From Dryococelus australis (lineage: Eukaryota > Arthropoda > Insecta > Phasmatodea > Phasmatidae): a stretch of DNA of 64,000 nt. Positions within the stretch are counted from its first letter, which is position 1; every line of letters begins with the position of its first letter. The notes beneath the pieces were generated by a model. It was given only the letters and a program-made list of their open reading frames with translations, did no database searches and was not told the origin of the DNA. Below are positions 24,739-34,695 of the stretch, in pieces. The position numbers and the translations under genes were made by a program. The stretch spans positions 32,050,418 to 32,114,417 of the forward strand of contig CM056999.1 of NCBI GenBank assembly GCA_029891345.1, written 5' to 3'.

Positions 24739-27700
24739 GCTCATAAATAGGAGTGAGGTGTCCCGGCGGGCGTCTGTAATACTAGGACACCTGCCTTTCA
24801 TTTGAGGTTATGTTAACCGATTTCGGTCAAACCAAATTTATTGATCTCTATGCATCGCAATGTCGGACGTCTAAGTGATATAAATCAGACTGCTGTTATT
24901 CCAATTACTCATTGTATTCTTTAAAACGGTTAAGTTTGAATTAGGGAATCAAATATGGTTGTTGCGTTTGTTGGTTGGTGTTATTGGAGATAAGCATGTT
25001 TTAAGTCATGTAAAGCTAGTTTAATTTTACGAGTTTTTCTGGATTCGAATACCGGGTAAGTCACTCGTGTATTTTAACTGTCTTGGTACTGTTTCGAATG
25101 TTTCTGATTTTATCTCTCATTATATTGCTGTAAATGAGACATGAACGCCAACCTAGCATCTAAGCTGTTAAGAAGTTCACTCAAATTTATTTGCACCCCT
25201 GTAAAGAAATTAGACACATTAGTTACCAGTAACTTCTTGTTTCTGAACTGTTGTCAGAAGATCTTCGGTCGGAGTTCGTCTGGGCGCGTTGGTGCAACTC
25301 TTTTCACACTGAAATTTAGATTCGAATGAAGATCTTATGATTCCCGTTCAGGATAGTTGATGGTGCAACGGGGAATAGGTTTGCTTCGCTTTGAATTTCT
25401 GCAGTGTAAAAAACAATCATTGTTGACAGGTACTGTGTTACCTAAGAGTGGCTGCTGTCAGTAAGGGTGCCAGATCACCTACACACGCAGGTGATACCAT
25501 AGACTAAAGATAAAGTAGACCGATTTTGGTCTTCTGATCACTTCCACTACATTGACTTTCCTATGGCCAATACAACCGTCAAAGTCACGTGGTCAACAGT
25601 CATTTTACAAGTTTGGATACATTGACGGTCACCAATGTACGCCAACTGAATTAAAACTAGATAAGAGAGCGCACAAACATCTCGAAGAAATTGCTTCTCC
25701 AAAAGTGTTCTTATCTCAAATCCTTCCCACGTGGTTTTTATAGTGTTAGTCGAAAATCAGTCCGATGTTGTATTTAGGAGAAGGGCTACTGTGCAGCGAG
25801 AATGAGGACTCTTCCTTAAATTTTCCTGCTCGGGGGTTAGCTCTTCTTCACAAGAACACCAGACCTTGTTCTGTAGAAGTAAGACAATGATGTCTGCTGT
25901 CATTACACTGGAACATTATGGAGCGTCCTCATTCAGGCCGGAATCCTGGCCATCCCATTTCTACTTGCTTCGACCAATAAATATGAATTTTGATAGGAGA
26001 CCATTTCTGGGTAATGCAAGTATGCAGGATGATGTATGAAATAGAACCTCAAGATATTATTTTATACATAGAGTGAAACTTAATATTGTTCCGCACTTGG
26101 ACCGGTGTGTAAATTTTCTAGGAGAATACGTAGGAAAGTAGAAATACGCATCAAGTTGAAAGTATTATTTATGCATCCGTTAGTCCTACAAACTGTAGCG
26201 CAACAGTGAGCACTAGTTATTTATCCGCCGTCTGTGTAATTAAACGTGGCTGTGCATAATGCGCTGAAAGAAGTGCTCAGATAACCTCGGATCAGCGATA
26301 CGTTATATTTTAAGTCACCGCAGAAGATTGCCACGTCATGAAGATTTTTGTAAAATGTGAGGCGGAAATTGTTTAACTTAGATAAAGTTCTTGTCGCAGT
26401 GATTTTATATAAAGTCGTCTGTGTGTGCATACGACTTTGTTTATGGCATGTCATTACCCTTAAATTTTTTGACACATTCCTCTGAATTCCACCAGAATAC
26501 TTACATTTTAAAATCCAATAATGTCGAACATCTTCAGTTTTAAACTCTTTTCAGTGTAACCACGCATTTACCACAAAGTGCAGCAACAATCTGCGAAGTC
26601 TGCGAACACATACGAATCTGAGAAAGTCTCCATACAGAGCTGTTTAGCTCAATACGTAAGTAAAATTAAGACGATTAGAATAAAAGTCGTATACAAGTGT
26701 ACCCCTACGTGACATGCTAAAAGAAACTAATAATTGAGATGAGATTTTGGTTTTCTTTAATTTAATCTAAGTACTCTCACCTTCCACACGCAATTGCAGA
26801 AATTCATACTCTATAAGTACTTACCATTTCAACTCACCTTTAGTGAAATTGTTGGAATTACACTTTCTTCTAAAGTTTTTAGCATATGACGACAAAGTTT
26901 TACTATGTAATATTAAATAGTTAATTTCTAATGTACGCGCGTTAAACAAGTTTAAAATCTACATAGGCCTATAGATATAAGATATAATTATTTCATTGTA
27001 ATTAACAGTGTGTACATTGTTATCACTCTTTCTTCTTCTTGAAGTATTTTTTTAATTTGCGACATGACTATAATTTTTTTTTTTGTTATTTTCAAATTAC
27101 GTGTTTTTCAACGACAAATTCATTTTGTATTTTGCTAAATTACTCCACTTCATAGGAGTTGTTTCGCTCTTCTGGTATTCCGATATTCGCTGTAAATCTA
27201 TGAAACTTGCAAAGCAAGTGGATGAAAAATTTGTCGTTCAGAAGTTTTCTCTATATCTGAATCTATGTAAACGTGTGGCATTTATTAATCAGATGTTGTG
27301 TCACTCTAGTAACAAAACGAAATTAACTCGATCATCATAATTTGTAGATTACAGTGATACTATCCTTTGTCAATACTGGTGCAGACTGATGCTTACATCA
27401 GTGTGCTTGTACCGATTTGCAAACAATTTAAATTACTTTCCGGGTGTCCAAAATTAATGGCTACGCTCTACTTCGTAGGTTAATAACAGAGAAGATATCG
27501 AAGGCGATCTGATGGGACTGAGTGAATTTGACTATATAAGGACAACGTTGGTTGTATGCGAGCGCATGTAGCCATTCTGCGGTTATCAGTTCCGTTTGCA
27601 GACACGAACGACAGCACTACAATTATAGAGGAAATGGTGGAGTTGAGTGTTGCTGTTTAAGCGGCTATTGACATCGGTGTCTTGAGAGTTGATGAGCGTG

Positions 27701-28066
27701 AAGGGAGATGAGCATGGTGTGACAGTGTTGCCAACACACACAGGACGAGCTCTTTGTCTCAACTGCTTCCTGAATGTAGGTGTTTTAAGTTGGAAAACAG
27801 CTGAGAGCCCCCCAATGATGTCTAAAAGGGATTAGGGTTGGTTCCAGTGAAAACGTATGAAAATATTCGTTGTCTTGCATTTATATTATAACTTTAAATC
27901 AGTTACATAGCAGTTTTTCCCCCAATATCACAGTAAGTAGACTTAATATAAAATATAATTTTCCAACTGATTACATTTGATATAAAAGTTATTATAAAAA
28001 TAATTCTGTTTAAAACTTCCCCCAAAAATTACATTTTTTTTCAAATTACATATATTTCGAGCTGTA
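24739..28066. other. unassigned DNA
   Basis: No recognised gene. Near 27,438 the sequence GGGTGTCCAAAATTAATGG is reminiscent of mariner-type ends, but no partner end or transposase was found. The rest is AT-rich with short frames. Confidence 0.4.
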
Positions 28067-28570
28067 TGCAGGTTACATTAAATATTTTCCTTTAAAGCAT
28101 ACTTAACTAAAATGGCAGCAAGCGCCTCCCCCCTCCCTTTTTTAAATTTTGACGGAACAGCAGTTCTTGCCCAAGTGAAAACCCTGTGCTCTCTCCCCGA
28201 ACCTGTGAGAGACACCTGTGTTTATATTTTATTTAAAACCATCGAGAACATTTCAAAATCATCTTCACTCAGTCGATATCCGGAAGTCCTGGAAGGGCAC
28301 CCTCGTGGTACGTGACTGGCTGGCTGGCGTCACGTGGGCAAGGTCACGTGCGAGGGAGGGGAAAAGCAGTCATAGACTTCGTGGGCGGTAACTGCCCCGC
28401 GGCGCCCATACTTGCAGACCAGCAGGCCCGCCCAGCGGATGTGAGTTGTTGCTCATCAAACACACCCCCGTCGTAGCAAAGGTAAGCTGTCCCAAATGAT
28501 CAACATTTTCTCAACTTCATATGGCACCGTCTGTTTAGCTTTAGTTCGATGTGCAGGGATAACAGTCACA
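28067..28570 (-). repeat. gypsy 3' LTR (left copy)
   Basis: 504 bp, bounded by TG...CA on either strand. Aligns along its full length with the right copy. It carries a plus-strand open frame (28,112-28,315) opposite to the element; the same frame exists in the other LTR, so it reflects shared sequence and is not a gene. Confidence 0.9.
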
Positions 28571-28905
28571 TCCCGCCTCACCTTAAGAAGACCCACTAAG
28601 TCGGTGTCACACGCGTCCAGAACATAAAGCATATGCTGGCCAGGCCCTTACCCCAGGCTCCTTTCAGCATGGGGCACGGGTCACGTTGTTGGCAGCAACT
28701 ATAAAACAGACAATCACCAGGGCTCACTCGACGAAGACGTAGAACATTCATAACTCTTTCAAAATTAACTTTGGGTAGGCTTGCTTAAATTTTGAACAAT
28801 TTTTCCATTTACATATAAAATCTCTAATACTTCACTCATTATATATATATCATCGTTACATATTCGTACATTTTTTGTTATGCTTTCATTTATCTGTTTA
28901 GTAGA

Positions 28906-28906
<1 letters not shown>

Positions 28907-28989
<83 letters not shown>
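28907..28989. repeat. (TA)n microsatellite
   Basis: About 83 bases of pure TA, inside the 3' untranslated part of the gypsy element. Confidence 0.98.
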
Positions 28990-28991
<2 letters not shown>

Positions 28992-29167
28992 GGATACAAA
29001 ACGTTAGTATTCACATTTAAGGTTTCCTTCAAACACACTGGAAAACTAAAATATCTTTATAAAAATACAATAATCTTAAATTATCAGGAAGCTTAATAAA
29101 ACAGTTTTTCATCTTTCAATGAAGATAATGTGGATTTCACCAAAGGGAAGGGTGGGGGACGGCCCTC

Positions 29168-30300
29168 TTATGTTGTGGGCACATAATATCTTTTACATTG
29201 GGAGATATGAATCTTTTTGTATTTGTTCGGAGAATGTGGATATTCGATCATTACTATCAGGAGCGAAAGGAACCTCACTATTTGAAACCGCCGTCGCAAT
29301 TTCACGGTCAACTTAGCGCTAAAATAATCAATTTTTGAACTGAGGTGGTGAGCCTCGATTAAAATTAAATCACCAGGTTTCAAAGTTACGTCTTTTTAAA
29401 CTACGTTACTTTTTTGTTCCATTTTCTGGTGATACGTTATTAAATTGCGTGTCACCTCCGCCCATATTTCTTCCAGTTTTTTTACTATTCACATTTTCCA
29501 AAAATTCCGTGGAGTGACCACGCATTTATTAAAGGGTGCATCAGTCTCCGCCCCAGAAACACTTCAGCCGGTGCATACTCGTGTACACTATGAATCAAAT
29601 TATTGAAACACAAAAACAGCAGGTATAATACGTCATCCCAGTGACGTTGCGTATCTGACTGAAAACTGCGTAAGGCAATCTTGATGTTACGATTCACACG
29701 TTCTACTAAATTTGCCTGTGGATGGTACGGGGCAGTTTGAACCATCTTTACTCCCCATATAAAATTCAAATATCTGAATTCTTGCAACGAAAATCCATAG
29801 CGATATCTGTTTCTACATAAACGGATGCACCAAAAACACTATACAACCGTTGCATTACAACTTTACGGATTCCAACTGCCGTTATGTGCGAAACGGGAAA
29901 AATGGACACAATTTACTGAAGCTATATATTATTACGAGGACAAAAAAAAAATAACCCGATGTACTTTGGGGCAACGAACCCGTGACGTCTAAATACACAC
30001 GTTCCCAAGAATACGTGGCTACCGTACCTGCATACTGGTGTTCTGGTTTTTTATTTTTCGGTTTAGCGTGTTGGCACGCGTCACAGCCCTTTACCCAGTT
30101 GTCAAGGTTGGTGCGAACTCCCGGCCACATATAAATTTCTGACACATGACAGATGGTTTTATCACGCCCTGCGTGTCCTCCGTAATAAGATTCGTGGTCA
30201 TATTTAAACACCATCGCCCTCAAACTTTCAGGTACAAAAACTCTGAATTTTCCTCGTCTCGTTCATTCACCTAGAAAACCTTTATGGATAACACAGTAAA
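29168..30300 (-). pseudogene. gypsy integrase (pol C-terminal part), broken
   Basis: Integrase joins the element cDNA to host DNA. From 30,223 the frame has an HHCC zinc-binding domain (HAGRDKT, then GCDACQHAK) and the first catalytic aspartate in YLDVTGSLP. A frameshift follows near 29,882. The next frame (29,787-29,485) holds APYHPQANLVERVNRN with the catalytic glutamate. The frame at 29,383-29,168 (KPGDLILIEAHHLSSK) fits the C-terminal GPY/F-type module. The second catalytic aspartate falls in the broken stretch around 29,800-29,880 and is not clearly readable. Non-functional as it stands. Confidence 0.9.
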
Positions 30301-30409
30301 CACGGTTGGTAATTTTTGTAACGTAGTCAATTCTGAAAAGTCTGCGTTTCCTACTGCTGGCCTTGCCATCTATCAACGCCAGCCACACTCTCTACATGTG
30401 CCCCAATCT

Positions 30410-30900
30410 TCACCTGCTCGTCGCCTTGCTCAAACTCTCCGGCGCAGTGCATGCGCGACAACGCGTCTGCTTCCGAATTATCGACCCCGCGAATGTGTTG
30501 CACATTAAATTTGAAATTGGCCAATCATACCAACCAGCGTGCCAACCTGCCTGCAGGCTTTTGAGATTTTGATAACCAACTGAGCACTTGGTTGTCCATG
30601 TACAATGTGAACGGTGCGTGATCCAAACAATCTGCAAACTTTTCCATAGCCCAAATGCAACTTTAGCATTATTTTTCGTAAATAGTATATTTACGTTCGG
30701 CTTGAGTTGATAATTTGCTGGCGTACGGTATAAGTACAAAATGATCATCTATATGTTGATTTAAACACGCTCCTATCGCTACAGAGCTGGCATCGCAGTG
30801 CAAAAAGAACTCTTCAGAAAAATCTGAAAATGCGAAACGGGAAGATTGGCTAACATATCTTTCAATTTTTGAAAAGTATTTTCCTGGTCTTCGTTTTACT
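30410..30900 (-). pseudogene. gypsy RNase H domain, broken
   Basis: The minus-strand frame entering at about 30,812 reads FFLHCDASSVAIGACLNQ, the start of Ty3-type RNase H with its first aspartate. LSTQAERKY follows, near the expected glutamate. After a stop or frameshift, LYMDNQVLSWL carries the expected aspartate near 30,600. GRLARWYDW closes the domain. This enzyme removes the RNA strand during reverse transcription. Confidence 0.85.
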
Positions 30901-30971
30901 GAAATGGTACGTTTTTTCTTTTCAATTTATTTAAAGGATCTGAAAGATCACAAAAATTCGGAGTAAACTTA

Positions 30972-31770
30972 CTATAAAATACTACCATACCTAAAAATCT
31001 TTTCACTCCTCTTACATTTTTGGTCAGCGGGAAATTTACGACTGACTGATTTTACCTTTTCCGGATCTGTTCGCAAACTTCCTTCGGAAATTATGAATCC
31101 CAAATAACGCACGTATTGTTGTACCCAACTTATCTTTTCCGGATTTTCCGTCAGCCCGGCATCATGCAACGCTTCTAATACTAGCCGCAAGAGTTGAAGA
31201 TATTCCTCTAACGTATTACTGTATATGTACACGTCATCTATGTACGTGAATACAAACTCATATAGACATTCTCCTAATACGTGAGTTAACAGTCTAGACA
31301 TACACTGGGATCCGGATTTTACTCCCATCGGTAAACGAGCCTACTGATACAAACCCCACGGTGTACAAAAAGCTAACGATGCCCTACTATTGGGATGTAG
31401 CTCATGCTGTAAGAATGCCGAAGTTAAATCCCATTGCTTTTTGCTAATGTCGAAATACAGTTTCCATGACGGGTAACAGATAGGAATCCACATACAGTTT
31501 TTTACTTATTTTTCTATAATCACAGATAACTCTTAACTGTCCAGGAGTTTTGTTAGGAATTAGAAAAGTCGGGCTTGTGTAAGGTCCTGTGGAATTTTCC
31601 ACGATTCCCTGCTCTTGCAATTCTGTGATCAAATTTTTTAATACTTTATTATTCTGTGCTGACACACGATACGGCACGCACACTACGGGTTCATTATCTT
31701 TCAGTTTTAATTCTACTGGAATCTCTTTACAACGCCCTAACTTCGACGTAAGTACATCTTTATAGTCCAT
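30972..31770 (-). pseudogene. gypsy reverse transcriptase, broken
   Basis: Two open pieces cover the palm and fingers. 31,770-31,444 contains PYRVSAQNNKVL, TSPTFLIPNK and LRVICDYRK, matching the fingers of Ty3 reverse transcriptases. The short gap at 31,444-31,328 reads WDLTSAFLQHELHPNSRA with the first catalytic aspartate. 31,328-30,972 contains FTYIDDVYIYS, the YxDD box, and VRYLGFIISEG. A stop in the gap (GLYQ-stop) and further breaks inactivate it. Family assignment is firm. Confidence 0.93.
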
Positions 31771-31825
31771 TTTAAACTATTCTGATGCTTTCGCTACCTC
31801 TTCCGAATGCTGACGCAACTGAATT

Positions 31826-32212
31826 TTACGGAAATGAGAAGGTTTTGCTTGCAAATTTACTACTGTGTCGGTCGGGGGAAAAACTAAACCGTAATACCTT
31901 CTTTGCCATGTCAACGCATGCGCGCGTACAACCCAAAAAATCGATACCTAAAATCACTTCATGTGACAGATGTTCAAAAATACAGAACGCTACTTGCCAT
32001 ACATTTTTTTTTATTTTTACTTTCATTACTGCTATTATGTTTGACTTTGTCAAACCTCCATCAGCTAAGGAAAATATCACCGACTCTCCCCGTTTAAACT
32101 TCACAGTTCCAAGCGGCGCGTCCTGCATGATTTTATTCAAGGTCTCTTTCTTTATGAGTGCTTCTGAAGCACCCGAGTCAACCAAGCCGGACATCGTTAA
32201 GTTTTCAATCAC
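31826..32212 (-). pseudogene. gypsy aspartic protease domain
   Basis: Retroviral-type aspartic protease, which would cut the Gag-Pol polyprotein. The active site is GLVDSGASEALI, the DSGA form. The flap and the ILGIDFLG motif (here VILGIDFLGCTRA) are present. The open part is 128 residues. It continues downstream towards reverse transcriptase after a stop near 31,800. Confidence 0.88.
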
Positions 32213-32309
32213 GAGCTATACGTACAGTAGACCATTTTTGTTACATAGATTTGTGTTTGTGACGGCGCCTATTCCTGCAGGTTTTCCTTTAACGGACAAT
32301 TAAATTTAA

Positions 32310-32530
32310 AATGCCCAGGATCACAGCATCAAAACTGATAATTTCTCTTACGCTTTTACGACCTTCAGACTTTGTAACACTTTTTGAATTTATTTTCACG
32401 TCTGACTGGCCCCCGTTTTCAAGCGGCTTCTCTTTCCCGTCTCTATCCGATTTCTCATAAAAACACTTAGCCGTCGGATGATTTGTACGAGAAAAGATTT
32501 GGCATTGCCGTTTAGCGGTTACTACGTTAG
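32310..32530 (-). pseudogene. gypsy nucleocapsid zinc knuckles (gag remnant)
   Basis: Two degraded CCHC knuckles lie between the 5' LTR and the protease. One reads CQIFSRTNHPTAKC, where the second cysteine has become phenylalanine. The other ends CCDPGHFKFNC and has a stop just before it. No other part of gag precedes them, so matrix and capsid have been lost. Confidence 0.7.
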
Positions 32531-32547
32531 ACTCTCTTTGCTTACAA

Positions 32548-33056
32548 TGCAGATTACATTAAAAATTTCCCTTTGAAGCATACTTAACTAAAATGGCAGC
32601 AAGCGCTTCTCCCACCTTCCCTTTTTTAAATGTTGACGGAACAGCAGTTCTTGCCCAAGTGAAAACCCTGTGCTCTCTCCCCGAACCTGTGAGACACACC
32701 TGTGTTTATATTTTATTTAAAACTATCGAGAACATTTCAAAATCATCTTCACTCAGTCGATATCTGGAAGTCCTGGAAGGCCACTCTGGTGGTACGTGAC
32801 TGGCTGGCTGGCGTCACGTGGACAAGGTGACGTACGAGGGAGGGGAAAAGCAGTCATAGACTTCGTGGGCGGTAACTGCCCCGCGGCGCCCATACTTGCA
32901 GACCAGCAGGCCTGCCCAACGGACGTGAGGTGTGGAGCTCATCAAACACACACCTGTCGCAGCGAAGGTCAGCCGTCCCGAACTGCCAACATTTTCTCAA
33001 CTTCATATGGCACCTTCGTTTCAGCTTTCGTTTGATGTGCAGGGATAGCCGTCACA
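32548..33056 (-). repeat. gypsy 5' LTR (right copy)
   Basis: 509 bp, aligned with the left LTR along its length, ending GTCACA on the plus strand. It directly abuts a SINE remnant that starts at 33,057. Confidence 0.9.
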
Positions 33057-33243
33057 ATGGAGCAGCGCTGCAACGCAAGTGTGGGGGAAACGGGATATTC
33101 CTAAGACCACCCGCCGACCAGCGGCATTGTTCGGCACAATTCCCACGAGCGAAAATCCGGGAGCGAAATCGCCGGGAATCGAATCCGGTTCACCTTGGTG
33201 GAAGGCAAGCACTCTAGCCGCTGCACCACCGTTGCCCTACGAA
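33057..33243 (-). mobile_element. tRNA-derived SINE, family 1, copy 3 (3' truncated)
   Basis: Minus strand: head GGTGGTGCAGCGGCTAGAGT, B-box region CCGGATTCGATTCCC, body TTTTCGCTCGTGGGAATTGT, then CCGTTTCCCCCACAC. It stops at GCTGCTCCAT exactly at the LTR edge, and the CATCGGCTCTCAAG part is missing. The matching missing part is not found beyond the left LTR, so the junction was made by deletion or recombination. Confidence 0.85.
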
Positions 33244-33736
33244 ATTGCGGAAGTGACAGGGTTTTTCTTTCCAGCAACGTAAGTGGATTTTATAGTATTT
33301 AGAAGTGTGAAAACACAATTGAGGTGCAAAAACGATAGAGGGCAGAGTTCGATAAAACGCCACCATAATTTTTAAAGGCTGTTCAAGTTGGAAATTAACG
33401 TTTGAAAAATGCAACTGCCACTACATGTAATGGACACAGTGTCTGGCATGCGCCCAGTTCAGTCGATTACAATGAGGGACAGTAGTTACATTTCTCAACT
33501 TTAAATAGAAACTGTAATGTAAACATTTGTTAATATGTACTGAAATTACTTAATTGCAGTTCTGTTTCTTTAATATTTTTAAGTTTAAGAATAAACAATT
33601 CCGCAAAACATCTACAGTTCTAATAATCCCACCATTTCCCTAGACAGACTCATGAATCAAGTGATCATTCTCAAGGTAATATCAAATGTACTCGCGGTGG
33701 AGGATAGGATGCATGCAATCAGAGAAGTAGGTCCTC
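33244..33736. other. unassigned DNA
   Basis: No gene recognised. A TAAAGGCTGTTC at 33,375 weakly resembles the left terminus expected for a MITE ending at 33,773, but the match is short. Confidence 0.35.
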
Positions 33737-33773
33737 AGTAGAAAGTGCTCAGTTTACCGCGAACAGGCTATAG
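33737..33773 (-). repeat. MITE terminal inverted repeat (lone end)
   Basis: Read on the minus strand it starts TATAGCCTGTTCGCGGTAAA and continues to GAGCACTTTCT. This matches the termini of the 21.0-kb MITE. The interior of this copy must lie to the left. Confidence 0.6.
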
Positions 33774-33799
33774 CTCAGATATGTGCAATTACGTGACAA

Positions 33800-34695
33800 G
33801 TTCGAGAGGGACGGCAACGCCACTATGTGTGATGGGAATAAAGGACGGCGCGGAAGACAGAAAACGTCTACGGACGATGATAAAAAAAAGGGTTGCACAC
33901 ATTCGCACTTCCCCCGGAAGTCGCTGCGCGTGAGTCAGGTTTCAGTTTATTAGTAGTGTACATGTCTATCGCATTTCAAAACAAGTAAAGTGGAGACCCT
34001 ATATTCCTACATCACTTCCCGCCATAAATGAACACGACCTAGATAAACGTGTCGAATTTTGTGAGTGGGTTCTGAACATGTGCAATGAAAACGAACATAT
34101 AGCTGACGTATTTGTTGTGTACGATGAGGAAATCTTTATATTGAAAGGAACTGTCGACCTCCAGTACTTTGTGTACTGGGCCGATGAATCCCCACATTGT
34201 GGTAGAGCAAGCATTCAGTCTTCCTGGTTTAACACTGTTGTACGGTATGTCTGCCAGAGGTCTTCTGAGGCCATTTGTATTTGACGGAAGAGTGACAAGT
34301 GAATGTTACCTTAATATGTTTCAGGAAAACATTGTCAACCGTTCACCACCTCTACCCGGGTAAAGATTACTTTTTACAGCAGGACAGCGACCGCCACATT
34401 ACCATCGAGACGTACGATTTCTTGTGGATGAAACTTTTGTTGGAAGGTGGATAAGCTGGCGAGGTAGTGTTGAGTATCCACCTAGACCTCCAGATTACTG
34501 TCAGTTTCTTAACTGCGGAGAACTTTGAAGAAAACTGTATACGCTGCAAATACACATACATGTGATGCTATGAGAGAGACGATTGTGACCATCTTATATC
34601 CATTCCCACTGGAACAGTAACTACTGTTGGTCGTTCTGTTCTGCAGCGTTGTATATTTTGATTTGCTGCTGATGGCACGCATTTTGAACATCTGT
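33800..34695 (+). pseudogene. mariner-type (IS630 superfamily) transposase, broken
   Basis: Most of a mariner-like transposase can be followed across several frames. The helix-turn-helix region has FPRKSLR near 33,912. RPYIPTSLPAI then LDKRVEFCEWVL lie at 33,992-34,070. The first catalytic region is VFVVYDEEIFILKG, in the usual DEA-F position. RGLLRPFVFDGRVTSECYL follows at 34,255-34,320. LQQD begins the second catalytic block at 34,376, but DGAPPH is disrupted by a frameshift. PPHYHRDVRFLVDETF and GRWISWRGSVEYPPR are then clear. The C-terminal DGTHFEHL sits at 34,675-34,695. Stops and at least three frameshifts inactivate it. I could not identify terminal repeats. Confidence 0.9.

Larger units (their letters stand above)
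28067..33056 (-). mobile_element. Ty3/gypsy LTR retrotransposon, defective
   Basis: Both LTRs are present (28,067-28,570 and 32,548-33,056). Between them, on the minus strand, lie remains of nucleocapsid, aspartic protease, reverse transcriptase, RNase H and integrase in Ty3/gypsy order (integrase last). Next to the 3' LTR a purine-rich AAGGTGAGGCGGGA serves as a likely polypurine tract. Only about 200 bases separate the 5' LTR from the nucleocapsid, so matrix and capsid of gag and the primer-binding region have been deleted. By hand the LTRs differ at roughly 7-9% of positions, so the insertion is old. I see no target-site duplication: left flank CTGTA, right flank ATGGA, which is the end of a SINE. 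Confidence 0.92.

Noticed and set aside
28112-28315. 67-codon plus-strand frame repeated at 32,593-32,799
   Set aside because: It lies in the two LTRs and runs antisense to the element; duplication is explained by the LTRs.
31785-32303. 172-codon plus-strand frame
   Set aside because: It is the antisense shadow of the gypsy protease, whose DSGA motif is on the minus strand.
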